Below, piece by piece: positions 27,148 to 37,193 of a stretch of DNA of 64,000 nt; position 1 is the stretch's first letter; each line of letters starts with the position of its first letter. A program made the translations under genes and the position numbers. Under the pieces are notes generated by a model. It saw only the letters and a program-made list of their open reading frames with translations, was not told the origin of the DNA and searched no databases. The DNA is from Paenibacillus fonticola DSM 21315 (GTDB lineage: Bacteria; Bacillota; Bacilli; Paenibacillales; Paenibacillaceae): assembly GCF_000381905.1 (NCBI RefSeq), contig NZ_KB907251.1, forward strand, positions 171,599-235,598, read 5' to 3'.

Positions 27148-28467
27148 ATGAAAAAAGTTTGGTTCAAGTCTTTAACAGCTCTAGTCACCGTCGCCATGTT
27201 ATCTTTGTTGCTAGCTGCTTGTTCAGGAGGGGATTCGAGTCAGGGTTCGACAGGCTCAAGCGGTAATTCAGGAGAAGAGAAGGTTAAGCTAAAGGTGTAT
27301 GCTCAGCATTTTGACGACGACACCTCCAAACCGTTTGACTATGCAGTAGAAGAACTGAAGAAGGAAATGCCGAATGTTGAAATCGTGCTGGATCCTGCGG
27401 TACAGGATGGATACCAGAAGCTAAAAACCTATGCCGCTACCGGGAATATGCCGGATATATTCGAAACAGACTGGGTAACTTTGCAAACGTTTGCCAAATC
27501 TAAAAACGTTCTTTTATTAGATGAATTTGAAGAAACGGCAGCTTTTAAGAATAAATTGAATCCTGGGGTTGAAGGAAGGTTAATTGCACCAGACGGTCAT
27601 GTTTATGCTTTTCCATTTACCGGCATCGAATTCCAGATCCTCTATTACAACAAAGAAATATTTGAAGAGGCGGGTATTGAAGTTCCGATCAAGACCGTGG
27701 ATCAGTTAGCAGAGGCGGCCAAAAAGCTGAAGGAAAAAGGGTATGTTCCGCTATCTATTTTTGCTAAAGAGAAGTGGATCCCTACAGCGCTTTATCAAGG
27801 CTTTGTTACGCGCGAGGAAGCCATGGGCTACGGCAAGCTGGATGAAGCCGGTGTCACTGAACTGCCCGAGTCCTTCATCACTGCAGCTCATCAACTAAGA
27901 ACATTGCAAGAAGCTGGGCTGTTTGATGTAAACGCTACAAATACGAACTATGATCAGGCTTCTTCCTTGTTCTACACGGGTAAGGCAGCAATGTTCGTAA
28001 ACGGACAATGGGAAATTTACAGCTCTCAAGAAAAGCTTGGCGATAAAGTGGACTGGATGTACTGGCCCGCAAAGGATGAAGAAACCTATGAAAAAACAAA
28101 ATATGCAGTCAACGGTTCTCCATCCCCTGGCGGTTTTGCCGTATCTCAATCGACGAAAGATCCGGAGCTGACGGTGAAGGTAGCCAGCTTCCTAGCTCAA
28201 AAGGCTGCCGAGTATAAATACGCTCAGCTTGGCAGTCCGATCGTATCCGTAAAAGTGGATAAAGAAATTACGGCGGAAATCCCGCCGATGATGCAGCGCA
28301 TTGCCGATGAAGTACTTCCAAATGCTACCGATTATGCGGTCGCCCTGAACAATGTTTCGATCAAGAATGTGCTGGATGACAATACGCAAAGTATGCTGAT
28401 CGACGGCTTCTCCACGGAGCAGTTCATTAAAAATCTAAATTCCGTATTGGCTAAAGAGAACAAGTAA
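27148..28467 (+). CDS. Sugar-binding lipoprotein of an ABC importer
   Basis: 439 residues from ATG 27148 after AAAGAGGGG. Signal peptide with lipobox LAAC (Cys25) and a Gly/Ser linker. Family 1 binding-protein features: KLKVYAQHFDDD, YAATGNMPDIFETDW, YAFPFTGIEFQILYYNKEIFEEAGIEVP, FYTGKAAMFVNGQWEI. The motif order is that of oligosaccharide-binding proteins such as MsmE. It heads an operon with two permeases under a kinase/regulator pair. Ligand unknown. Confidence 0.9.
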   Translation: MKKVWFKSLTALVTVAMLSLLLAACSGGDSSQGSTGSSGNSGEEKVKLKVYAQHFDDDTSKPFDYAVEELKKEMPNVEIVLDPAVQDGYQKLKTYAATGNMPDIFETDWVTLQTFAKSKNVLLLDEFEETAAFKNKLNPGVEGRLIAPDGHVYAFPFTGIEFQILYYNKEIFEEAGIEVPIKTVDQLAEAAKKLKEKGYVPLSIFAKEKWIPTALYQGFVTREEAMGYGKLDEAGVTELPESFITAAHQLRTLQEAGLFDVNATNTNYDQASSLFYTGKAAMFVNGQWEIYSSQEKLGDKVDWMYWPAKDEETYEKTKYAVNGSPSPGGFAVSQSTKDPELTVKVASFLAQKAAEYKYAQLGSPIVSVKVDKEITAEIPPMMQRIADEVLPNATDYAVALNNVSIKNVLDDNTQSMLIDGFSTEQFIKNLNSVLAKENK

Positions 28468-28482
28468 GACATAGAGACCCAG

Positions 28483-28520
28483 GCCGTCCCCCTTGATGCA
28501 TGTGTTCAATCAGGGGGGAT
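28483..28520 (+). terminator. Imperfect hairpin between binding-protein and permease genes
   Basis: A CCCCC-rich arm and a matching GGGGG-rich arm can pair around TGCATGTG, with one bulge and no clean T run. It could reduce read-through or protect the upstream mRNA. Confidence 0.35.
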
Positions 28521-28549
28521 TGCTTCCAGGAAAGGAGTGGGGCTACACC

Positions 28550-29425
28550 ATGGATAGATATTTAAGCAACAAGAAGGCAATCCTGATTTTTCTGCTTCCG
28601 GCATTGCTAGCCTATACTGTCGTTCTCATCTCACCGGTGCTGCAAACGATGTATCGCAGCTTTTTTGAATGGGATGGATTAGGTACGGCTGTATTTAACG
28701 GCCTTGATAATTATAAAGAAATGTTCCAGGACCCCCTGTTAATGACAGCTTTGCGAAATGGCTTGATTTTTGCAGTTGTTCTGGTCGTTTTTCAAATTGG
28801 CCTCGGAACGATTCTAGCGCTGGCTTGTGCCGATCCGCGAGTCAAGTTTAGAAAATTGCTGAAAACGGCTTATTTTGTGCCGGTGATTTTGTCTGTGACG
28901 GTAGTTTGCCAGCTTTGGATTGCAATGTACGATCCGACGAATGGTTTGATCAATAAGCTTTTTCAGATCATGGGAATCTCCTATCAGCAAAACTGGCTGA
29001 CTTCGCCGACAGTATCGATTGTTGCCATTGCTTTTGTTAACGCCTGGCAGTTCATGGGCTATCAATTCAGCCTCCTGTATGCAGGAGTGAAATCGATCCC
29101 CGAGCAATACTATGAAGCGGCAACCATCGACGGCTGCAGCAAATGGATGGCTCACCGTAAAGTAACGCTCCCTTTGATGAAAGAAACCTTTAAGTTCTGC
29201 TTTATCATTGCGATCACATCAGGAATCGGCGCTTTTGTACAAATGCTTATTATGACGAATGGCGGACCAGGCACGAGCAATTATACTTTAACCTTCATGA
29301 TTTACCGGTATGCCTTCCTGGAGAATAAGTATGGCTATGCCTCGGCCATATCTGTATTATTGGTCGCCATCTCACTAGTAGCGACGATGATTATCAACAA
29401 GGTGTTTGATCGTAAAGATGATTAA
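28550..29425 (+). CDS. ABC sugar permease, UgpA/MsmF-like subunit
   Basis: 291 residues from ATG 28550, preceded by GGAAAGGAG. Six membrane segments beginning AILIFLLPALLAYTVVLISPV. The EAA loop reads YYEAATIDGCSKWMAHRKVTLPLM; MTNGGPGTSNYTLTFMIYRYAF near the end is typical of UgpA-type subunits. Works with the next gene. Confidence 0.92.
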   Translation: MDRYLSNKKAILIFLLPALLAYTVVLISPVLQTMYRSFFEWDGLGTAVFNGLDNYKEMFQDPLLMTALRNGLIFAVVLVVFQIGLGTILALACADPRVKFRKLLKTAYFVPVILSVTVVCQLWIAMYDPTNGLINKLFQIMGISYQQNWLTSPTVSIVAIAFVNAWQFMGYQFSLLYAGVKSIPEQYYEAATIDGCSKWMAHRKVTLPLMKETFKFCFIIAITSGIGAFVQMLIMTNGGPGTSNYTLTFMIYRYAFLENKYGYASAISVLLVAISLVATMIINKVFDRKDD

Positions 29426-29451
29426 CATGCATCTTAGAAGGAGAGATCGTT

Positions 29452-30279
29452 ATGCAACGGGTTAAATCATTCCTCATCCAGGTTCCTTTATGGCTTTATT
29501 TCATTATTTCTGTTTATCCGCTGTTCTGGATGATTTCCTATTCGCTCAAGGACAACAATGAAATATTCGTTACCAATCCATTTGGGCTGCCGACCCAATT
29601 TCGATATGAAAACTACATTAACGCTTGGACTCAATTTAATCTTCCGCAGTATTTTATGAACAGTGTGGTCGTTTCTACGGTGGCAACGTTATTTATCGTC
29701 ATTTTAGCGTTAATGTTCTCGTTCGCTATCGCCCGGCTGCGCTGGAGGTTTAGGGAAGCGGTCCGGCTCTATATGCTGGTGGGCATGTTCATGCCATTGC
29801 AGGTCATTATGATCCCTCTTGCTATTCTCGTAAAAGACTTTCACTTGGCGAATACGTATGGAGCGCTCATTATTCCTTATATCGTGATTGGATTGCCATT
29901 TTCATCGCTTATTTTCTACGGGTTTATGCGCGATATTCCTTCCGAGATTGAAGAAGCGGCATGTATGGACGGAGCGAGTGTCTATCGTCTGTTCACTAAA
30001 ATTATAGTACCCGTAGTTGTTCCGGCAATCGCGACGGTGGTCATATTTCAATTCTTGAACAATTGGAATGAGTTCATGCTGGCGAACATACTTATTTCCG
30101 ATGAATCGATGAAAACACTACCCCTGGGACTATTGTTCTTTCAGGGTCAATATAGCACCGACTGGGGCGGAATGGGGGCAGTGATGACGATTGCCAGCCT
30201 TCCGATGGTGATCATCTATCTGTTCTTCAGTGAACAGGTTGAAAGGGCGATGACCATGGGCTCTGCGGTAAAAGGATAA
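29452..30279 (+). CDS. ABC sugar permease, UgpE/MsmG-like subunit
   Basis: 275 residues; AGAAGGAGAG lies upstream of ATG 29452. Six membrane segments and the EAA motif IEEAACMDGASVYRLFTKIIVPV. The C-terminus (ERAMTMGSAVKG) is the usual ending of this subunit family. Last gene of the importer operon, closed by a strong hairpin. Confidence 0.93.
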   Translation: MQRVKSFLIQVPLWLYFIISVYPLFWMISYSLKDNNEIFVTNPFGLPTQFRYENYINAWTQFNLPQYFMNSVVVSTVATLFIVILALMFSFAIARLRWRFREAVRLYMLVGMFMPLQVIMIPLAILVKDFHLANTYGALIIPYIVIGLPFSSLIFYGFMRDIPSEIEEAACMDGASVYRLFTKIIVPVVVPAIATVVIFQFLNNWNEFMLANILISDESMKTLPLGLLFFQGQYSTDWGGMGAVMTIASLPMVIIYLFFSEQVERAMTMGSAVKG

Positions 30280-30297
30280 TAGGCATGGCTAAATTTA

Positions 30298-30336
30298 AAG
30301 GCCTGAACCCGGAAGAATACCGGGGTCAGGCTTTTG
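30298..30336 (+). terminator. Rho-independent terminator
   Basis: GGCCTGAACCCGG pairs with CCGGGGTCAGGCT around AAGAATA, then TTTT. It ends the importer operon. Confidence 0.75.
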
Positions 30337-30488
30337 ATGCCTAACGGCCTATTTTCGCTTTTATATCAAACTGTCTAGCATGCATCAGGTGACTGCTGCT
30401 TTCATGAATGTTCCGTTTGTGGAAATGTCCGAAGCCCTGCTCCGCCAAGTAAGCCGCCAAATTCCCCGCGTCTGTTTTGAAAACCAGG

Positions 30489-30516
30489 TTGTTATAAAAG
30501 TGCTCATGGTTATAAT
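30489..30516 (+). promoter_or_regulatory. Putative sigma-A promoter of the third kinase/regulator pair
   Basis: TTGTTA (30489-30494), 16-base spacer, TATAAT (30511-30516). The start codon is 46 bases downstream of the -10. Confidence 0.5.
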
Positions 30517-30561
30517 TAGATGCAAAGTGACATGTATTCTATCGGACATCGAGGAAAAGAG

Positions 30562-32397
30562 ATGATACCCTTGAGAACCTGGCGCAATCTGATGCTGCAA
30601 ACGAAAATTCTGATCGCTTTTATTCTCGTTCTATTTGTCGTGATCGGTTTAACCTGCCTTATTTTCTACTATGGGAATATGAGAGATACGAAGACGCATA
30701 CCTACTCGATGTTAAATACGCTCAGCGGGCAGTATAGCAGAACCGTCGATTTTTTTATGGATGACATTGAGAAAATCTCTCTATCGATCTTCAGCGACCC
30801 CGCCATACAGGGTATTCTGGCCAATCATGCCCAAATCGGTCCTAAGGAAGGCTTGAAGGTAAGGAACGAGCTCTTTGCCTTGCTCTTCAACTATGCCCAT
30901 CCCCGTCCGGAAATTGCCGGAATCCGCCTATATACGACGGATCATATTTCCTATCATTACGAGGCAGGATCAACCGTAAACGCCGAAGTATTGCAGGAAG
31001 AGCTTTGGCAGACCCGGCTGGATGCGATGTCCAAAAGCGGTTATTTGCTGCTCCCGCCGTCCTCCTCCAATGAAGAAGGCTACAGGGAGAAAAATCTTTC
31101 CCTTGTGCGCCATATCTACCGGATTCCCAGGAGGGATAAAATTGGCTCGCTCAGGATCGATATTAACGCCCATGAAATGGGACGATTGCTCGTATACTCT
31201 GGCTCCGACCCGCTTGGCGAGCAAATGCGTGTATTCATCGTCACGGATGAAGGCGCTGTCATATACGACAATGAGGATGCCTATACGGGACAGCGCGTTG
31301 CAGCCTTCGCTCATGCGCTAAGCACGGACGAGAGGAAGTATTCCGGGGAAATCGATTGGCTGGATAAGAAGTATTTGTACACTTCCGAGAAATCCGATTA
31401 CACCGGCTGGAACATTCTGATTCTGCTGTCTAACGATTTCCTGGTCGCCAAACAACAGGAGGCACAGATCATCCTTGTCATTGTCGGGCTTATTGCAGCC
31501 GTACTTGCATCCATAGTCGCCTACCTGATTGCCCGTCATGTGACCAAGCCTTTAAGGGAGCTGATTACCGAGATGAACCGGGTCGAACGGGGCGATTTAA
31601 GTGGAAGGATGGATATTAAAAACAGGGGCGAGCTCGGGGTGCTAAGCCGTGTGTATAACAACATGCTCAACAGTATATCGCGCCTAATCACGGAGGTATA
31701 CGAATCCAAGCTTGCTGAGAACGATGCCAGGCTATCCGCGCTGCAAGCGCAGATCAATCCGCATTTTCTTTACAATACACTGAATATTATGAAGTCCATC
31801 AGCCGTTTAAAGGGCGTTGAAGAGGTCGCGGAAATGTCCGAATCGCTGGCTGACTTATTCAAATACACCATGAAGAATTTGCAGCTTCCCGTTTCGCTTC
31901 GGCAGGAGCTGGAGCATGTGGCTAATTATATGAACATTCAGAAGCATCGCTTTGGCGACCGGTTTGCGTTAAGAATGGAAGTCCCTGAGCAACTGATGAA
32001 CGCCTCCGTCCTCAAGCTCACGATACAGCCGCTAGTAGAGAACGCAATCATCCATGGCTTCAGCCGGAAGAAAGCGGATGCTTTTATAAATATCAAGGTA
32101 TGCACGGAAGGGGAGCTGCTGCTGATCTTAGTCAGCGACAACGGATTGGGCATGGAGGAGCAGGCGCTCAACAAGCTGGAGCAGCGCCTTGCCGAGTACA
32201 GTAAACGCAGTAAGCATGATGTTCAGGAGGATGGCGAAGGGATTGGACTCAGCAACATCCATCAGCGCATTCAATTGCTGTACGGTAAAGGGTACGGCGT
32301 TAAGATTGCGGGCTCACAGGGAGCAGGAACAACGGTGACGTTGATTTTTCCTTACAAGGTTTTTACACCAATGCTGGCAGAGGAGACGAGGCAATGA
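30562..32397 (+). CDS. YesM-type sensor histidine kinase
   Basis: 611 residues from ATG 30562 (GAGG 7 bases upstream); earlier in-frame ATGs lack a binding site. Membrane segments near residues 8-34 and 302-325 flank a sensor domain. HAMP follows. The His box is INPHFLYNTLNIMKSI (near 400), the N-box PLVENAIIHGF, and the G-box DNGLGME. Its stop overlaps the regulator start by 4 bases (ATGA). It precedes an importer with an alpha-L-rhamnosidase, so rhamnosides are a plausible signal. Confidence 0.92.
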   Translation: MIPLRTWRNLMLQTKILIAFILVLFVVIGLTCLIFYYGNMRDTKTHTYSMLNTLSGQYSRTVDFFMDDIEKISLSIFSDPAIQGILANHAQIGPKEGLKVRNELFALLFNYAHPRPEIAGIRLYTTDHISYHYEAGSTVNAEVLQEELWQTRLDAMSKSGYLLLPPSSSNEEGYREKNLSLVRHIYRIPRRDKIGSLRIDINAHEMGRLLVYSGSDPLGEQMRVFIVTDEGAVIYDNEDAYTGQRVAAFAHALSTDERKYSGEIDWLDKKYLYTSEKSDYTGWNILILLSNDFLVAKQQEAQIILVIVGLIAAVLASIVAYLIARHVTKPLRELITEMNRVERGDLSGRMDIKNRGELGVLSRVYNNMLNSISRLITEVYESKLAENDARLSALQAQINPHFLYNTLNIMKSISRLKGVEEVAEMSESLADLFKYTMKNLQLPVSLRQELEHVANYMNIQKHRFGDRFALRMEVPEQLMNASVLKLTIQPLVENAIIHGFSRKKADAFINIKVCTEGELLLILVSDNGLGMEEQALNKLEQRLAEYSKRSKHDVQEDGEGIGLSNIHQRIQLLYGKGYGVKIAGSQGAGTTVTLIFPYKVFTPMLAEETRQ

Positions 32398-33881
32398 ACA
32401 TCTTTTTAGTGGAGGATGAGCGCTGGGCGCTTGCAGAGCTAGTGGAGTTGTTTAAGGCATATGAGCCGCGGCACCGGGTTTACAGCTATGACAATGGGGA
32501 TGACGCGCTTGAAGCGGCGGTGAGAATCAGGCCGGAGCTGGTCGTCACCGATATCACAATGCCGGGCATTAGCGGTTTGGAATTAGTCGAGAGGCTTGCT
32601 GAATTGGATTCAACAATCAGGGCGGTCATTTTGAGCGTACACGATCAGTTCTCTTATGCCCAACAAGGCTTGAAGCTTGGCGTTATCGATTATTTGCTGA
32701 AGCCCGTCAAAAAAGAGGCACTTTACGACACGATCGATCATGCCATCGAGCGCATTCAAAGCGATATGAAGTTAAGGAGCGCCAAGAATAAATGGCTTCT
32801 GTCGCAAATGCTGCTTCATTCGGAGCCTGTCGATTCTCCGCTTTTTGATGAGATCTACGAGCAGTCCTATTTCATAGTTCTGGCTATGGCAGAGCAAGGT
32901 TTGGCCCATATGCCGTCTGCTGCAGAAGAAGGGTTTCGTGAATTTGTAAATCATGCGGCCGGCGGCAGCTACATGGTGGAGCTGGACGCGCAGCGAAAGA
33001 TATTGCTTCTCCCTTTCAACGACCAGGGGCAGATCAAACGATACGAAAATGACTTGCACGAATGGTTCCTGGAAGCGAAGCAGGATGGGCCCATACATGT
33101 CGGCTGGGACCTGAAGCAGGCGAAGGCCTCTCTACATGCCGTCTACAGAGGATTGGACGAAAGAGTGGAAACGAACCGGAGATTTGCCCAATCTACTTGG
33201 ATTGGCCGGAATGAAGCGGTCTCCGAGGTGAATCTCAGCGATCTATGGGACGATATCAGGGTGCTGGAAGCCTTCATCAAGAAAGGCCAGATGACCAAAA
33301 TTAAAGAAACCGTCGCTACGGTGGTCGCCAAGATTGCCAACAAGCGGGTGGCCCGGCACCAGCTGATGATTTTCTTGAATGACATGGCCTACTCGCTTCG
33401 ATATAAATTGCAGCAGGGGGCGGTGGATTGGCGGCAGACGGATTCCGAAGTGCAAGGGAATTTCGAGGGAGTAGCGACATACGAGGAGCTCGGGCGTCAT
33501 TTGGAGCATTTCGCATTAAGCATCTGTGCCCAGACGGTCTCGTCGGATACGCTGCCTAAAGAGTTGATCCCCGTGCTCCTGAAATGGATCCATCAGAATT
33601 ATCACCAGAACATTTTTTTGCAGCAGTTCGCTAGCGAACATCATGTCAGTCTGGGATATCTGTCGCGGCTGTTCAAAGCCCAGACCGGGCAGTCCTTCTC
33701 GGAATATTTGGCAAGCTACCGGATGGAGAAAGCGAAGGAATTTTTGGCTGGCGGAATTGAGCGGATTCAGGATGTCTGCCAGATGGTCGGTTACGAGGAC
33801 GTCAAATATTTCAGCCATCTGTTTAAACGAATTGTGGGCATTACGCCGACAGAATATCAGAAGAAGCTGCAAGCTCAATAA
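32394..33881 (+). CDS. YesN-type response regulator with AraC output
   Basis: 495 residues. Receiver with EDE at 7-9, phospho-acceptor Asp53 in VVTDITMPGISG and Lys in YLLKPVKK. A 250-residue middle section has no recognised domain. The C-terminal AraC pair reads FASEHHVSLGYLSRLFKAQ and VCQMVGYEDVKYFSHLFKR. Coupled to the kinase by an ATGA overlap. Its probable target is the importer operon at 34090. Confidence 0.93.
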   Translation: MNIFLVEDERWALAELVELFKAYEPRHRVYSYDNGDDALEAAVRIRPELVVTDITMPGISGLELVERLAELDSTIRAVILSVHDQFSYAQQGLKLGVIDYLLKPVKKEALYDTIDHAIERIQSDMKLRSAKNKWLLSQMLLHSEPVDSPLFDEIYEQSYFIVLAMAEQGLAHMPSAAEEGFREFVNHAAGGSYMVELDAQRKILLLPFNDQGQIKRYENDLHEWFLEAKQDGPIHVGWDLKQAKASLHAVYRGLDERVETNRRFAQSTWIGRNEAVSEVNLSDLWDDIRVLEAFIKKGQMTKIKETVATVVAKIANKRVARHQLMIFLNDMAYSLRYKLQQGAVDWRQTDSEVQGNFEGVATYEELGRHLEHFALSICAQTVSSDTLPKELIPVLLKWIHQNYHQNIFLQQFASEHHVSLGYLSRLFKAQTGQSFSEYLASYRMEKAKEFLAGGIERIQDVCQMVGYEDVKYFSHLFKRIVGITPTEYQKKLQAQ

Positions 33882-33912
33882 AGCCGGGCATCTGTTTGCC
33901 TGGCTTTTGGCT
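33882..33912 (+). terminator. Rho-independent terminator
   Basis: AGCCGGGCA pairs with TGCCTGGCT around TCTGTT, followed by TTTT. It directly follows the regulator stop. Confidence 0.7.
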
Positions 33913-33986
33913 TAAAGGAAAATCTCTCCCCCTAAATACGAAAAATCCCCCGCTGTGTTCCGTTCATTTTAAAATTAAACTATATA

Positions 33987-34000
33987 TGTAAGCGTTTAAC
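33987..34000 (+). promoter_or_regulatory. cre-like half-conserved site upstream of the rhamnoside importer
   Basis: TGTAAGCGTTTAAC matches the cre consensus except the last two bases. AAGCG...CGCTT continues as an inverted repeat to about 34010. It lies 90 bases before the binding-protein start. Confidence 0.35.
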
Positions 34001-34089
34001 GGACGCTTCGCTTAAGGGAACCCGGGCCCTTTTGGCGGTAATGGAATGCAAATAAGATGGGGGCACATGTCCAAAAGGAGGATTCATTT

Positions 34090-35424
34090 ATGACGTTCAG
34101 AAGAAGAGCAACCTGGTTAAGTCTGACACTGGCTTTACTGCTGATTGTATTGTCCGCTTGTGGCAAAGGCGGGAACATTGCCGGAAGTTCCGGCAATAAA
34201 TCTGCGAAGGAGGCTGCGGATACCGAGAAAACGACGCTCACGCTGCTTATCGACAACCAGACCGCGATTGACGGCATTCAGGCGGTAGCAGATGAAATCA
34301 AGCGGGAACTGAACATTGAGACCAAGATCGAACTCCGCCCTGGCGGTACAGAGGGAGATAACGTCGTAAAGACGCGCCTGGCGACAAGCGATATGGCGGA
34401 TTTAATGTTCTACAACTCGGGTTCCCTGTTCAAAGCCTTGAATCCGCAGGAGTATTTCGTGGATCTGACGAACGAACCGTTTATGGACCATGTGCTGGAT
34501 TCCTTTAAAGATACGGTCTCGGTAGATGGCAAGGTATATGGCATTCCAGGCGGATCAACAGTGGGCGGAGCCTGGCTGTACAACAAGAAAATTTATAGCG
34601 AGCTGGGGCTGTCGGTGCCAAAGACGTGGGATGAACTGTTGGCGAACAACGATAAAATTAAAGAAGCCGGATATACCCCGGTCATCGGTTCCTTTAGCGA
34701 TTCCTGGACCTCCCAGCTTGTCGTACTGGCTGATTATTATAACGTGCATTCCCTGGCTCCGAATTTTGCGGAGGATTATACCTATAACAAAGCAAAATAC
34801 GCCACGACGCCAGAAGCGCTGCGCAGCTTCGAGAAGCTGCAATCGCTACGCGACAAGAAGCATTTCAATGATGACGCTACGGCAACGAAGCTGGAGGATG
34901 CGCTGGCCATGCTGGCCGAGGGGAAAGCGGCCCATTATCCAATCCTGACTTTAGTTTTGACGAATATTAATGCGAATTACCCTGAAATGATGGATGATAT
35001 CGGCGCGTTCGCCCAGCCGAGTGATACGGCCGATGTCAACGGCTTGACGATTTGGATGCCGGGCGGTATTTATGCAAATAAAGAGGGCTCTAAAATAGAC
35101 GCTGCCAAAAAGTGGATGGAGTTCTTCGTCTCTCCAGAAGGCGTTAAAGCATACTTGACGGCTATGAAACCGGAAGGGCCGATGCCGATCAAGGGCGTGG
35201 AGCTGCCTGATGATACTTACTCTGCCGTAAAAGAGATGCTGCCTTATTTTGAATCCGGCAAAACGGCTCCGGCGCTGGAATTCTATTCTCCCATCAAAGG
35301 CCCTTCCCTGGAGCAGATTACCGTTGAAGTAGCAACGGGAATATCCTCCGCGGCGGAAGGCGCGGCCAAATATGACAGTGATGTCGAGAAGCAGGCGCTC
35401 CAACTCGGTCTTGAGGGCTGGTAA
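34090..35424 (+). CDS. Sugar-binding lipoprotein of an ABC importer
   Basis: 444 residues from ATG 34090, 9 bases after AAAGGAGG. Lipobox LSAC, Cys24. Binding-protein family 1 features: TTLTLLIDNQTAIDGIQAVADEI, RLATSDMADLMFYNSGSLF, YGIPGGSTVGGAWLYNKKIYSELGLSVP, WMEFFVSPEGVKAYL. First gene of an operon with two permeases and a GH78 enzyme; rhamnose-containing oligosaccharides are the inferred cargo. Confidence 0.9.
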   Translation: MTFRRRATWLSLTLALLLIVLSACGKGGNIAGSSGNKSAKEAADTEKTTLTLLIDNQTAIDGIQAVADEIKRELNIETKIELRPGGTEGDNVVKTRLATSDMADLMFYNSGSLFKALNPQEYFVDLTNEPFMDHVLDSFKDTVSVDGKVYGIPGGSTVGGAWLYNKKIYSELGLSVPKTWDELLANNDKIKEAGYTPVIGSFSDSWTSQLVVLADYYNVHSLAPNFAEDYTYNKAKYATTPEALRSFEKLQSLRDKKHFNDDATATKLEDALAMLAEGKAAHYPILTLVLTNINANYPEMMDDIGAFAQPSDTADVNGLTIWMPGGIYANKEGSKIDAAKKWMEFFVSPEGVKAYLTAMKPEGPMPIKGVELPDDTYSAVKEMLPYFESGKTAPALEFYSPIKGPSLEQITVEVATGISSAAEGAAKYDSDVEKQALQLGLEGW

Positions 35425-35441
35425 CGGCTATTTGGTAACAA

Positions 35442-35467
35442 TTGGCCCTGCGGCAGCGGCTGCGGGG
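35442..35467 (+). terminator. GC-rich hairpin between binding-protein and permease genes
   Basis: GGCCCTGC pairs with GCGGGGCC around GGCAGCGGCT, with one bulge and no T run. It is in the same operon position as the hairpins at 8101, 28483 and 49762. Confidence 0.4.
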
Positions 35468-35498
35468 CCGGCAATTCCGAGGAAGGAGTGAAGCCTGA

Positions 35499-36362
35499 AT
35501 GAAATCAACGAAATCTTTGTACAGCTATGGATTTTTGCTTCCCGCGGGCATCATCTTCTTTATTTTTTTTCTGCTGCCGACGATCGTGTCCTTCTTCTTC
35601 AGTATGACGCGCTGGACGCTCACGGACTGGGAATTCATCGGCCTTGATAATTTTATCATGTTCTTCAAGGAGTCTTCGCTGAACATCGGATTTCGCAATA
35701 CGTTCATTTACGCCGTGATGACTAGCGGAACGAAGGTAGTGCTCGGCCTGCTGCTGGCGGTGCTGCTGACCTCTGGCATCAGATCGAAGGATTTTCTGAG
35801 ATCGGTCGTTTTTTTTCCAACTTTGATCAGTACGATTGCGGTCGGGATTACATTTAGCTACTTGATGCATCCGTCCCGCGGCTTGATTAATACGGCATTG
35901 GCGGCGCTCGGCATTCAGGGGCCGAACTGGCTTGGCGACCCGGCGCTCGCGATTTATTCGGTCGGACTCGTGGATATTTGGAAAGGCGTCGGTTTTGCTA
36001 CCGTCATCTATATTGCGGGCATGATGTCCATTCCGGCCGATTATTACGAGGCGGTCGATATCGACGGCGGGAATGCCTTTCGTAAATTTTGGCATATTAC
36101 GCTGCCGCTAATCCGGCCGGCGATGAATTCCGTAATTATCTTATCGTTTATCGGCGGACTGCGGACATTCGATTTGGTCTGGACCATGACCAAGGGGGGA
36201 CCCGGCTTCAGTTCTGACCTGATCGCATCGATCATATACAAGCAATATCAAGGCGGATTTTACGGATTATCCACGGCAGGCAACGTCATTCTATTCGTGA
36301 TCGTCGCTGTGCTGGCCTTCCCACTCTACAGATTTCTCACGAAAAGGGAGGTCGATCTGTAA
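35499..36362 (+). CDS. ABC sugar permease, UgpA-like subunit
   Basis: 287 residues from ATG 35499 after GAGGAAGGAG. Six membrane segments (FLLPAGIIFFIFFLLPTIVSFFF first). The EAA motif is YYEAVDIDGGNAFRKFWHITLPL, and MTKGGPGFSSDLIASIIYKQ follows near the C-terminus. The stop overlaps the start of the partner gene by one base. Confidence 0.92.
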   Translation: MKSTKSLYSYGFLLPAGIIFFIFFLLPTIVSFFFSMTRWTLTDWEFIGLDNFIMFFKESSLNIGFRNTFIYAVMTSGTKVVLGLLLAVLLTSGIRSKDFLRSVVFFPTLISTIAVGITFSYLMHPSRGLINTALAALGIQGPNWLGDPALAIYSVGLVDIWKGVGFATVIYIAGMMSIPADYYEAVDIDGGNAFRKFWHITLPLIRPAMNSVIILSFIGGLRTFDLVWTMTKGGPGFSSDLIASIIYKQYQGGFYGLSTAGNVILFVIVAVLAFPLYRFLTKREVDL

Positions 36363-37189
36363 TGCGCAAATCCGGAAAAATCATAGCGGAGCTTTTCGCT
36401 ATTTTGCTAACAGTGATCTTGTTCATTATTCCGTTTTATTTCATTCTGATCAATTCCTTCAAGAACAGCAGGGAAGCTTCCAAGATGAATCTGCAATGGC
36501 CGAACGTATTTCAAATCCTTGACAATTACCGCGAAGTGATTCAGGCCCAGGACTACATGCTGATTCGCGCTTTTTTCAACAGTGCATTCATTACGGTCGT
36601 TTCGATCGTCATTTTGGTTTTCGTCTGCGCGATGGCGGGATTTATTTTACAGCGCAGAAAGAGCAAGCCGCTGACCATCGTCCATTTTTTATTCCTGGCC
36701 GGACTCATGATTCCGCCGGCGGTTGTGCCAACGATTTGGGTCTTGAACGGGATCGGCATGTTCAAAACGATGGCCGGGCTCATTCTGATCGAGGTTGCAA
36801 TCAATATCCCGTTTGCGATCATTTTGTATTCCGGCTTTGTGGCTACCATTCCACGGGAAATCGATGAAGCGGCACTCGTTGACGGCGCAGGGAGCCTCAA
36901 TTTTTTCTTCCGTATGATTTTGCCGCTGCTTAAACCGGTCACATCCACGATTATCGTGCTGACCTCGGTCAACGTGTTCAATGACTTCGTCAACCCGCTA
37001 TATTTCCTGCCGGGTGCAGAGAACGCAACAGCGCAGCTGACTTTGTACAACTTCATGAGCCTGTACAACACATCATACAATCTGCTGTTTGCCGACGTCG
37101 TTCTGTTGACCATTCCGCCGCTGCTTCTATTTCTCATTTTCAATAAACGGATCGTAGCGGGAATGACGGCTGGCGCGGTGAAAGGGTAA
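36362..37189 (+). CDS. ABC sugar permease, UgpE-like subunit
   Basis: 275 residues; ATG shares its A with the previous TAA, which indicates coupling. Six membrane segments and the EAA motif IDEAALVDGAGSLNFFFRMILPL. It ends in GMTAGAVKG as usual for the family. Followed by a short repeat region and the rhamnosidase gene. Confidence 0.92.
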   Translation: MRKSGKIIAELFAILLTVILFIIPFYFILINSFKNSREASKMNLQWPNVFQILDNYREVIQAQDYMLIRAFFNSAFITVVSIVILVFVCAMAGFILQRRKSKPLTIVHFLFLAGLMIPPAVVPTIWVLNGIGMFKTMAGLILIEVAINIPFAIILYSGFVATIPREIDEAALVDGAGSLNFFFRMILPLLKPVTSTIIVLTSVNVFNDFVNPLYFLPGAENATAQLTLYNFMSLYNTSYNLLFADVVLLTIPPLLLFLIFNKRIVAGMTAGAVKG

Positions 37190-37193
37190 TTCT

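Noticed and set aside
35505..36095. 196-codon minus-strand open frame
   Set aside because: Antisense to the permease gene at 35499; composition is Arg/Asp/Gln-rich as expected from the complement of hydrophobic codons.
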